Shown piece after piece: positions 53,930 through 62,988 of a stretch of 64,000 bases of DNA. Within the stretch, counting starts at the first letter, position 1. Each line of letters begins with the position of its first letter. The notes below the pieces were generated by a model, which did no database searches, was not told the DNA's origin, and was given only the letters and a program-made list of their open reading frames with translations. A program made the translations under genes and the position numbers. The DNA is from Nemertoderma westbladi (taxonomy: Eukaryota; Xenacoelomorpha; Nemertodermatida; Nemertodermatidae). The stretch lies in assembly GCA_032718475.1 (NCBI GenBank), contig JAUCBJ010006567.1, positions 32,580 to 96,579 of the forward strand. The letters run 5' to 3'.

Positions 53930-55590
53930 AATTTCCCCCTCTAGTGGTAGACTTGAGCACTGCAGATGGATTGGGGTTCCCCAAAGACGCAGCCCATGGA
54001 TGGTCTGTTACGTACATGTGCCAAGTTTCAGCTTGAACTGATGAGACAACAAAATGAGAGACGCTTTATAGTTTGAGACATTTTACCCTCAAGCGGCAGA
54101 CTTTAGAATTGTAGATGGACCACCTTCCCCACAGAGACGCAACCTTTCGTCTAGTTTATGTCAAGTTTCAGCTTAAATCGATTACAAGGAATGAAATGGG
54201 ATACGGTATTTACTTTCAGACATTTTGCCCTCTAGCGGCGGACTGGAGTAATGCAGACGTGTTAGTCTCAATTTAAAGACACAGTTAGTTGTCTAGTACA
54301 TATCGGCCAAGTTTCAGCGTAATATTTAGACATGTACTGTAGCTATTTAGCAGGAGATTTTCCCCCTAGAGTGCGAGAGGGCGAATTGTCGATATGAATT
54401 AAGAGTGAAATTCTTTACCCATTACGTTATTTATTATCCGTTCAAGCTGAAACTTGTCAGATATGTGCTAGAATACATCCTGTGTCTTTGTGGAGTCGGT
54501 AAGCGGACTGCAGTTCTCCAGTCTGCCGCTAGAGGGCGAAATGACTGAAAGTGAAAAACCTTCCACCATATTCCTTAATTTTACAAACCGTTTAAGATTA
54601 AATTTGGCATATATGTACTAGAAAACTGGCTACTTTTTTGTGGGACAGTTCTCCCATCTACACTTCCACAGTTTGCCGCTTGAGGTCGAAATATCTGAAT
54701 TGAAAACATTATCTAATTCCGTTATTTACATGCTAGAACGTTGAGACTTGAGACCGTCCACAGGTTGGTTGGGACCATAATCCTTCAGCAGTTCTCCAGT
54801 CTACCGCTAGTGGGCTGAAATGAAAACCTTCAGCCATTTCGTATTATTGTTTATAATCTTTTCTTCCTGATTGATACTTGGCGCATATATTCTAGACCTA
54901 GACTGAGTTTTTGTGGTCTTTAAATCGACTGTTACCCACTCTGCCTCTACTTTACACAGGTGGTAAAGTGATTAGGGGGGCATCTGTTTAGAATGTGTTT
55001 ATATTTCTTTCGATTTGACATTTAACACACTTTATGTCACGTGCTGCGCCCTGCGCGAAGATCCACTTCGTGTATGCTTAAGGGTGATAATTGGTATGAT
55101 TTAACGTTTAGGCCAAGGGCCAGTACGTCAGTACCGGTAGTGCGAAATGATTGATATAACTAAAAGTGAGCAGTTTTAATTTATAATTAATTATGGGGCG
55201 AGCAACGTACTGTAGTAGACAAAGCCTTTGCGAACTGACACTGTCAGGGGGTGGATTAATAATAGCAAATTATGTCGTCGTTGTTGTCGTTACCATTTTG
55301 ACAAACGAATAACTTTGTCGGATTTAAAGCTGTCGAGTCAATAAGACCAAAAGTTTTAATTTTTAATAAACTTTCAGACACCATCACTTCAAAAGACTCC
55401 CGGAAGAGGGCCATATTTCTAAAGATTAAAAAACTTCCTCCATTTGTATGTTTTTAATTCAAACTAAAACTTTCTAGACAGGTACTAAACACCAGCAGCT
55501 GAAACTTTTTGTAGGCGCTGATCCGCATGCAGTTTTTAAAATCTGCCGCTAGAGGGCGAAATGTCTGAAAGTGAAAAGTCTAAGAATGTC
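53930..55590. repeat. About 145-bp repeat family in an inverted array
   Basis: Units contain a CCGCTAGAGGGCGAAAT-like core, a GCAGTTCTCCAGTCT segment, and about 80-100 bp away a GCTGAAACTTG segment. Three units in one orientation (cores near 53940, 54085 and 54228) are followed by four in the other (cores near 54525, 54676, 54803 and about 54940), so the block is a large imperfect inverted repeat centred near 54370. A further unit lies at about 55475-55590 and a solo relative at 10655-10763. Non-coding. Confidence 0.8.
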
Positions 55591-55900
55591 TACACAAACT
55601 GTGCTGTGCTGTGTTGTGTATTTAAATATATTTTGTTTCTTTTTTACTGTGCCGACACCATGGCGTGATTCTTTAATATATCTAATTATGTCTTATAAGT
55701 ATAACCTCTCCTCTATGTACTAGTTTGCTTTTTGTTTTAGTTATCTTCAGCCCTTCAGTACACTGGGTTTTTAGAAAAGCGTGGTATTATTCACATGAGG
55801 TGAAATATAACATCAAAAACTTAGTATACACTATACTTCACGGGGCCTGAAAATCGACGCAAATAACAGATGACTGTTATCTTTTCTATTGACATTAGTT

Positions 55901-55976
55901 TATTGTTTTGGTTAGAATAACGCGCTACTGTAACCTGCTCCTTTCCCTTAATTTACAATTTAACATTGATGCGGGT
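55901..55976 (-). repeat. Dispersed repeat, inverted copy of 9452-9528
   Basis: TATTGTTTTGGTTAGAATAA through CTGTAACCTGCTCCTTTCCC to AACATTGATGCGGG is the reverse complement of the segment near 9.5 kb, with a handful of differences. Confidence 0.8.
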
Positions 55977-56192
55977 ACTGTAGGCAAGTGCAGTATGTAC
56001 ATATAATAAATATCTCGCCGCTTTATGCTGGTTTGCATATTTTAAGAAAATTAGTATTTTAAAAGAACAACAGTCGGACAGTCACAAATTTACGGCACAA
56101 TATAATCGACAACATTATATCTCCGTCAAACTTTACAAAACCGTAACATTTGTGTAAATAAGATGAATTTCAATAATAATTAATGACCTAAT

Positions 56193-56326
56193 GGGGGGAG
56201 GGGGGGGGGGGGGGGGGGGGGGCTGTTCTAGTCCCTTAATTTAACATTGGGACAAGGAATTAGTTCGCCGCGATGGGAATTGCGTCCAACCTCCCCCCCC
56301 CCACCCCCCCCCCCCCCCCCCCCCCC
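56193..56326. repeat. Poly-G tract facing a poly-C tract
   Basis: A G run with one A (56193-56222) and a C run with two interruptions (56291-56326) are separated by about 70 bp. They could pair as a hairpin or form quadruplexes. Homopolymers this long are prone to sequencing and assembly error. Confidence 0.8.
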
Positions 56327-57473
56327 AAATGTCCATACTGTTCACGGTTTCGCGTATGCCAAAAATTGCTTTAAAGTTGTGATTGAAAATCTGTTCGGAC
56401 CAGCTGCGGCAATAAAATTGCCTGGTTCCAGTAGACATTCAATTCAAAAATAATTTTCGTCATTTTACAAAACATTCATTGTACGTATAATTTGTGTGTA
56501 TTCATTATACCATCATTACACCATTCTCTCTCTACACTCAGACACAAATTTGTAGTGAGTTTCCACATTATGAGTGATTCAAGAATCAACGCTATGAGTG
56601 AGTATGTATGTCCCTATGTGGGCGTGGGGTGTTTCACTCCCAGCACATGGACGGGATTAATAGGGAAACTGGCAAGCTTAGGCACTTTGGCCACTCCTAG
56701 TGTATCACAAAAATGTACAGCAGCAGGAAATAAGCCGTCTACAGAGAATGGAGTTACTGATCTAATATGATTGGCTAATGACTCAACTTGCTTTTGTGTT
56801 ACGTAATGGACCAATTGCTTGTCTCCATTCTGCTCCACTGTTTGGCGGGTAGTGATGATTTATATATTGGCTTTTTATAGTTCCCATAAGGCCATAACTT
56901 TTATTATTTAGACTAAAGGTTATTTTATATGTATATCTGCTTTTAAATTTAATTTCAAACTTGATGTTTCGATTTATAAGTGACATTTTGAGTGACATCA
57001 AAGTGACATTTGATATTTTATATAATCTATTAAATTTACTAAATCTTGTATTTATCGCTGCTTTAGATAGACACAGGTATGTATGATGTTGATGTATAGA
57101 GGCCTAGGGCCTACATATCTCCTTATATAAGTGTTATTGTAGCACTTACGTAATGCTCGTGCAGTGACCTTGGAGTTGAGTTTACTTAACGATCTGCAAC
57201 ACACACCCCCCCCCCCCCCCCCCCCCCCCATCGTCAATTTTTCTCTTGTGAAGCATTATTAACATTTTATTACTATTTTATTTAAACTTTTCTATTAAGA
57301 TAGTTAAGATAGCCCTTAATTAATTACAAGACCCTGGGCTATAAATTAATAGGCAGGTTTGTCACTAAGTGTTCATTATTTCTACATGATTACAGGTACA
57401 TGGCGGGGACATGTGCCATTAATTTGAACAGTGTGTTTTGCATATAATGCCTATTAGTTTGCATTTTGAAAGG
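56327..57473. other. Gene-free DNA with a C run
   Basis: No supported gene. A C homopolymer lies at 57206-57229. A pair of opposed open frames at 56492-56838 shows no domain. Confidence 0.4.
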
Positions 57474-57787
57474 GCCCTGTGAAGTATAGCAGAACCGGGT
57501 GGTTACAGGCGGGCTGAATCTAACCAAATCAATAAACAAATACCAGGTTTTCACTTTTCGGTCAACTTTTTATTTGAATTTTAATGAAGAACTTTTTAAA
57601 ATATATATTGTTATTAAGTGTCTTATAGCGGTTATTATAATATATTAACATATGCATTATAACATATACCATACCGGTACTGATTTGTTTATTTTTTAGG
57701 TTTGATTCAGCCCTTCTCTAACCTGGTTTTTTATTAAAATCCATGTAGTGAAAAATATCAGCGGAATGTTTGGTATACTTCACGGGT
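57474..57787. mobile_element. MITE-like element with CCCTGTGAAGTATA termini
   Basis: GGCCCTGTGAAGTATA on the left is mirrored by TATACTTCACGGG on the right. A GGCTGAATCTAACC segment inside the left end is mirrored by GGTTTGATTCAGCC inside the right end. A related half-element (AGCCCTTCAGTACACTGGGTTT ... TATACTTCACGGGGCCTG, the first run quoted in part) lies at about 55745-55855. Confidence 0.65.
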
Positions 57788-58533
57788 CTGTAGATTATTA
57801 TACCTTCCTAACACACTCTATGTGTGTGGGAGTGTCCACTCTGTAACATTGGGTGATGGTTTGCTATGGCGTTACACCTACTAGAGGAGCCTCTTTGTAA
57901 ATTTTTCGTTTGATCCCCAACCGATTAGATCCCCAACCGATTAGATCCTTTTGCACAATATGACATTTGTCTTTACAAATTGCGTTTATTTGGCCATATT
58001 GTACAGATAACGATCATCGTGCGACCTGCGACCTCATCTGTACACGCATTGTGGAATCTCCCCCTATCTGAACAATTTGTTCACAATGTTCAGTCGGAAT
58101 CTCACTCCACTCGTAGCCACATCCGACCTTTACTAAACTAACTAGTCACGCGCATGCATTCAAAAATCTCGCTATGCAGCTATCTCGCTCGCTATCATTA
58201 TGAGTTTGAGGTGAGGTACTTGTCAGCTAAATGGAAACTGATTGTCTGTTCTCTCCCGCCTATATAAGTCCATATCCAGTGAGCGTAGAAATTCCATCGG
58301 GAATCACCCCGCTTGTGGATTTCTTGGGAAAATGGGAATGCGACTCGTCTTACGTATACCGGAGATAGCTAAGCCACACACTACAGACAGGTTATTACAT
58401 CCACAGCGACTACGCCACCTGCTCTGATGTAGCGCGTAATACAACGGTTATTCGGTGTAGCCAACTACTAATTGCTCCCCATGTTTATATTATATTTTAT
58501 ATTTTTATCGGTTTTATTATTATTACTTCTCAG
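57788..58533. other. Presumed intron or intergenic DNA upstream of the 58.5-kb exon
   Basis: No certain exon. A frame near 58262-58371 (containing PVSVEIPSGITPLVDFLGKW) reads protein-like but ends in a stop without a donor. It may be a transposon relic. Confidence 0.35.
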
Positions 58534-58736
58534 ATTCTAAACCACAAAGTCCGGAATTATCTTCTGGTTCTAATCTATTGAGTGCGGCTTCACGATTCTT
58601 CCGAAATCGTTCCGTCGAACAAAATATATGTAAATCGTCATCTACGAAGAGGCGGAAAAGAGTGAGTCTATCAGTTCCGGAGGACGATGACTCATCGGAT
58701 TCGGAAAGGCGAAAGAGTGCGCCGTCTACGCCTAAA
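58534..58736 (+). CDS. Internal exon of a Ser-rich basic protein (probable penultimate exon)
   Basis: A good acceptor (TTATTACTTCTCAG|ATTC) and a consensus donor (CCTAAA|GTAAGT) bound a 203-bp exon. It starts within a codon and ends in phase 0. It encodes about 67 residues, including SGSNLLSAASRFFRNRSVEQ, a basic KRRKR stretch, an acidic EDDDSSDSE stretch, and RRKSAPSTPK at the end. The RRKS and STPK segments look like kinase target sites. The family is not recognised. The exon is remarkable because its 3' end plus the donor is tandemly amplified just downstream. Confidence 0.6.
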
Positions 58737-59470
58737 GTAAGTAATCCCTTCTGTTTGGGTTGTTTGTTGTTGTTTATATGACCGTGTACGTCTAAAGTAA
58801 GTAATCCGTTCTGTTTGGGTTGTTTGTTGTTGTTTATATGACCGACCCTCTACGCCTAAAGTAAGTAATCCCTTCTGTTTGGGTTGTTTGTTGTTGTTTA
58901 TATGACCGTGTACGCCTAAAGTAAGTAATCCCTTCTGTTTGGATTGTTTGTTGTTGTTTATATGACCCTCTACGCTTAAAGTAAGTAATCCCTTCTGTTT
59001 GGGTTGTTTGTTGTTGTTTATATGACCGTCTACGTCTAAAGTAAGTAATCCCTACTGTTTGGGTTGTTTGTTGTTGTTTATATGACCGTCTACGCCTAAA
59101 GTAAGTAATCCCTTCTGTTTGGGTTGTTTGTTGTTGTTTATATGACCCTCTACGCTTAAAGTAAGTAATCCCTTCTGTTTGGGTTGTTTGTTGTTGTTTA
59201 TATGACCGACCCTCTACGCCTAAAGTAAGTAATCCCTACTGTTTGGGTTGTTTGTTGTTGTTTATATGACCGACCGTCTACGCCTAAAGTAAGTAATCCC
59301 TTCTGTTTGGGTTGTTTGTTGTTGTTTATATGACCGTCTACGCCTAAAGTAAGTAATCCCTTCTGTTTGGGTTGTTTGTTGTTGTTTATATGACCGTGTA
59401 CGCCTAAAGTAAGTAATCCCTTCTGTTTGGGTTGTTTGTTGTTGTTTATATGACCCTCTACGCCTAAAGT
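58724..59470 (+). repeat. 60-bp tandem repeat that copies an exon end and its splice donor
   Basis: About 12-13 units of 60 bp (or 64 with an extra GACC), each with TCTACGCCTAAAGTAAGTAA, then TCCCTTCTGTTTGGGTTG and TTTGTTGTTGTTTATATGAC. The first unit is the real exon-intron junction at 58736/58737, so every unit holds a complete CTAAA|GTAAGT donor and about ten exonic bases. Retaining a unit adds about 15 residues and then a TGA, truncating the protein. Confidence 0.92.
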
Positions 59471-59645
59471 AACTTAGTAACCAGATGTAACTTAGTAACC
59501 AAATGTAACTTAGTAACCAGATGTAACTTAGTAACCAGATGTAACTTAGTAACCAGATGTAACTTGGTAACCGGATGTAACTTGGTAACCGGATGTAACT
59601 TGGTAACCGGATGTAACTTTGTAACCAGATGTAACTTAGTATCGG
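59471..59645 (+). repeat. 18-bp tandem repeat (ATGTAACTTAGTAACCAG)
   Basis: About nine units immediately after the 60-bp array, in the same presumed intron. Later units change to CTTGGTAACCGG. One more donor-like CGGTAAGTAAC lies at its end (about 59643). Confidence 0.9.
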
Positions 59646-59711
59646 TAAGTAACCAATATGTAACTTAATGTAAGACAGTAAACCATATAAGATAATGTTC
59701 TTCTCTCACAG

Positions 59712-59723
59712 ATTTCCATTTAG
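59712..59723 (+). CDS. Possible terminal coding exon (four codons)
   Basis: A strong acceptor (TTCTTCTCTCACAG|A) at 59711/59712 follows the repeats. Joined in phase 0 to the exon ending at 58736 it would add three residues and a TAG. This gives a short last coding exon followed by 3' UTR. It is inferred from splice signals only. Confidence 0.35.
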   Translation: MSI

Positions 59724-60260
59724 ACATTCCTACTACGTCCCGACTAATCTCATTGTTGATCCGGCGGTTTCCATATCTCGGTTGCCTTAGATTCCAGTTA
59801 ATTAGTTTTACCAACGTCAGCTGGTAGTCGCCAACTGGTAATCACCTTGCATTCCTTTGGTTAGCTGCTTCATTTCGAATGGGGAGTTGGTTTTATGGGT
59901 AGATAATTCCTAGTTTTTCCCATCCCATGGGTAATAGATGAGATTTTATTTCACAGCGTCCGCGGCGTTTATGGTAGTTTGTCGTACCGGTACCGGTATA
60001 GCTACAGCACGTCTTACCCTCGAGGGTAGGTGGTTTTATTAGAGCAATTCCTGTATAATTCGTATTGACAACGCCTCCTAAGCTACATTAGTCATATTAT
60101 AATTGATTGATAGTTAGTACTGGACAGCTAGTTAGCTAGCTGAAGCTGACCCACATATGAATATATATGTATATATTGAATATAGTACAGGATCCTTCTT
60201 GTCACGATTTATTATTGTTTTCGTAAGGGTATTGGAACTATTTTTAATTTTACTGTGGGG
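59724..60260. other. Possible 3' UTR and spacer
   Basis: No further gene. Contains a doubled ACCGGT motif near 59986-59998. No clear polyadenylation signal was identified. Confidence 0.4.
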
Positions 60261-62880
60261 TACTACTACTACTAGGATCGGCATGCTGCATTGCAGCTGC
60301 ATTTTTAAGAATGCTGTGCCGGCTTGTCAACAAAATTGCACCGCCACAACTCCCTATCACCCATGACATTTGCTAGATCATCCGCATTTTTAAGGCCAGT
60401 GTCCTTTAAGATGCGTCTCAAGAAAATCATGGGCTGTCCACCATGCTTATTCACTCCATGAGGCTGCCAAAGTACAAGATAATGCACTGGCTGGTCCTCA
60501 CGGCGAAAGCAATGTCCTGCAAAGCGGAGGCGATTTTGTTCTAGTGTCAAGCTTGGGGGAACCAATGAGACACCTCCAATGTTATATATAGTGTCTGGTT
60601 GGAGATGTGTGCATTGTACTTGACACAATGAACCCGGCGTAGCATTCTTGTGAATGTGCCATCCAGAGATTTGGTGTCCTCAGCAGTTAGAGCCCAGCAT
60701 GGACTCCCGTAGAGGAGTACTGGAACTACTGCTGCTCTAAATAATCGGACCTTAAGTTTCCGATTAATTCTCGGTGACTTCCAAATCCTGGAAAGCCTAT
60801 TCAAGGCTGCCCATGCCTTTCCCTTACGTATTCGAAGGTCCTCACCTGACTTCCGGATCCATGATCCCAGGTAACAGAAGTCGTCCACATGCTCAAGCAT
60901 ACCATCCTTTGAGCTTATGCTCATCCGATCAGAGACTTGCTGAGGACTTTCAAAGTTAACTGTCAGAATTTTGGTCTTTCTGGAGTTAATAAAAAGACCA
61001 ACACTAGAAGCAGCATGTTCTAATGAGCTGAGGAGCCGTTGGGCTCCCTTTAATGATTCTGAGAGTACTCCTAAGTCATCAGCAAAGTCTAGATCAGTTA
61101 GGTACTTGGCAGGATTTCCTCGACTTCTGGAGCCAGTAGGTGGAGTTATCATCACCCCATCATCATTATAATGATCTAAGGACATGCGTAGAACATAGTC
61201 AACCACAATAATGAACAAGAATGGTGCAAGTGTGTCTCCTTGGAGGACGCCCCATAACACTTCAAATGGTTCTGTGTCACCATCAACAGTAGACACAAAT
61301 GTTGTCGAACCATCGTATACTGATCTGATTGCTGCAATAATTTCATCAGGAATCCCATATAATGAAAGTATGCTGAACATACGTGAGCGAGAGACTGAAT
61401 CAAAGGCCTTGAAGAAGTCAACAAAGATAACAGCCAGATGCCTGTCTTTCTTTTTTGATATCTCTTCAATTATCCTTCTAAGTGCCAAAATGGGCTCCAT
61501 GGTCCCACGACCTTTACGGAACCCATTCTGATTTCCACGGAGCAGTCTCTCAATGGGATCCCTGATGCGATTTAATAGAATCCTATTGTATAGCTTTGCA
61601 GCAATCGAGATCAATGAGATTCCCCGAAAAGAACCATAGAGTGTTAGGTTGCCCTTCTTGGGAACTGGCACCAACTTATTTGTTTTCATTTCTTGTGGGA
61701 CTCTTGTTGTTCGGTACATGTCTACTATGATGGGATAGATGAGCTTTAAACACTCAGGTATTTTAAAGACCTCAGGGGGAACACCATCTACTCCACTGGC
61801 ACGATTGGTCTTAATGCTCTTTGCAGCAGCCTTCACTTCTGCAAAGGAGATATCGCCAATGGGAATATCTGAGAGTACAGACTCAGACACTTTTACTTCT
61901 ATAAAGTTATCAGGCAATACCCTGTCATTATTGAGGAGCTTTTCAAAGTGGGCTTTCCAACCATTGAGGCGATCGGCTGGTGATTCAGCCTTAACCTTGG
62001 TGGTTGGTTGGCTTTTCCGCCCAGTAAGCAGATTGATCGATTTCCATGCCTGGGATGATTGCCTGCTGTCGTCAGCATCATTGATGGCATCAACCTGTTG
62101 GTTTATTAGCTCCTGTAGATTAGCAGAGTACTGCCTGTTCAGGGACCTAGATGCAGCCTTAACTGCATTCTTGGCCGCTGTAGTCTGTTTGAGTCGGGAC
62201 TCTTTCTGCGCCTTATGAAGGTCATTTCGGCACTTCTGAATTTTGTTGTCAGTCCAGGGGGCACTTTTCCTGTTATGAGGGTATACAGGAACTGTTTCTG
62301 CAGCTGCTAACTTAACTGCTTCTGTAAAGGCAGTATAGCCCTCACAGTGATCTGCCGCCTCAGAGGCAAGAGCCTCATACCTGTTGCTCAGCTGTAGTGC
62401 GAAGCTGGATCTCACACTTGGCTGTTGCAACAGAGAGGACCAGTCATGCCGCGGCAAGGCAGATTTCGTTGTTCTGCTAGCACGCAGACTAAGTCTTACC
62501 TTGGCCACAATAAGGCGGTGATCACTGGAGAAAGGTCGAAGTGTAAATGCATTACAGTCTTGTATAGAGCTCCTGTATTTCCTACGAAACAGAATATGGT
62601 CTATCTGGGACTTGTGACCACTGGGTCCACTATGAGTCCATAGCTTTCCAGTTCGCTTCTTGAACTGGGTTCCAGCCGAAAACAATCCATTTCCAGAGAT
62701 AAAATCCTGAAGATGGACAGAATTTCGGTTAACACTATTGCTATAGACCCAGGGCGATGTAGGTGATTGATGCAGACTTGCATTAAAGTCTCCCAGGAAT
62801 GTTAAGAATGCATGCTGATCCACTCCATCAGTAGCTGCTTGTAGATTGTGGTAGAAATTTTCCACCTCCTCTACAGGGGC
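60261..62880 (-). mobile_element. APE-type LINE, 5'-truncated (copy 2)
   Basis: On the minus strand the element starts within the endonuclease domain (APVEEVENFYHN, then FLGDFNASL, SQIDHILFRR and FSSDHRLIVAKV). It then carries a full reverse transcriptase (KLVPVPKKGN, RGISLISIAAK, NQNGFRKGRG, FVDFFKAFDSVS, GVLQGDTLAPFLF, DLDFADDLGVLSE) and a C-terminal region with an FAGHCFRR motif. Endonuclease motifs GDFN and SDH and the RT DD are intact, but the N-terminal part of the endonuclease is absent. A 2-bp TA insertion near 60590 (TATATATAG instead of TATATAG in copy 3) shifts the last about 95 codons out of frame. The 3' end is TAGTAGTAG-type. The clade (RTE-like or I-like) is uncertain. Confidence 0.92.
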
Positions 62881-62988
62881 ACTACTACTACTAGGATCGG
62901 CATGCTGCATTGCAGCTGCATTTTTAAGAATGCTGTGCCGGCTTGTCAACAAAATTGCACCGCCACAACTCCCTATCACCCATGACAT
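60547..62988 (-). CDS. Chimeric LINE frame spanning the copy 3 / copy 2 junction
   Basis: An 813-residue open frame. Residues 1 to about 32 come from the end of copy 3, then a SSSS stretch encoded by its AGT tail, and the rest is endonuclease to RT from copy 2. It has the catalytic-looking endonuclease half and a complete RT, but the endonuclease N-terminus is missing and the C-terminus is frame-shifted (ending after NQTLY in unrelated residues). The open frame through the junction is fortuitous. It is reported because a gene finder would call it as a single gene. A functional protein is unlikely. Confidence 0.6.
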   Translation of the reverse strand: MSWVIGSCGGAILLTSRHSILKNAAAMQHADPSSSSAPVEEVENFYHNLQAATDGVDQHAFLTFLGDFNASLHQSPTSPWVYSNSVNRNSVHLQDFISGNGLFSAGTQFKKRTGKLWTHSGPSGHKSQIDHILFRRKYRSSIQDCNAFTLRPFSSDHRLIVAKVRLSLRASRTTKSALPRHDWSSLLQQPSVRSSFALQLSNRYEALASEAADHCEGYTAFTEAVKLAAAETVPVYPHNRKSAPWTDNKIQKCRNDLHKAQKESRLKQTTAAKNAVKAASRSLNRQYSANLQELINQQVDAINDADDSRQSSQAWKSINLLTGRKSQPTTKVKAESPADRLNGWKAHFEKLLNNDRVLPDNFIEVKVSESVLSDIPIGDISFAEVKAAAKSIKTNRASGVDGVPPEVFKIPECLKLIYPIIVDMYRTTRVPQEMKTNKLVPVPKKGNLTLYGSFRGISLISIAAKLYNRILLNRIRDPIERLLRGNQNGFRKGRGTMEPILALRRIIEEISKKKDRHLAVIFVDFFKAFDSVSRSRMFSILSLYGIPDEIIAAIRSVYDGSTTFVSTVDGDTEPFEVLWGVLQGDTLAPFLFIIVVDYVLRMSLDHYNDDGVMITPPTGSRSRGNPAKYLTDLDFADDLGVLSESLKGAQRLLSSLEHAASSVGLFINSRKTKILTVNFESPQQVSDRMSISSKDGMLEHVDDFCYLGSWIRKSGEDLRIRKGKAWAALNRLSRIWKSPRINRKLKVRLFRAAVVPVLLYGSPCWALTAEDTKSLDGTFTRMLRRVHCVKYNAHISNQTLYITLEVSHWFPQA

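Noticed and set aside
56247-56453. Poly-proline frame
   Set aside because: Produced by the C homopolymer. Length-unstable and without other coding features.
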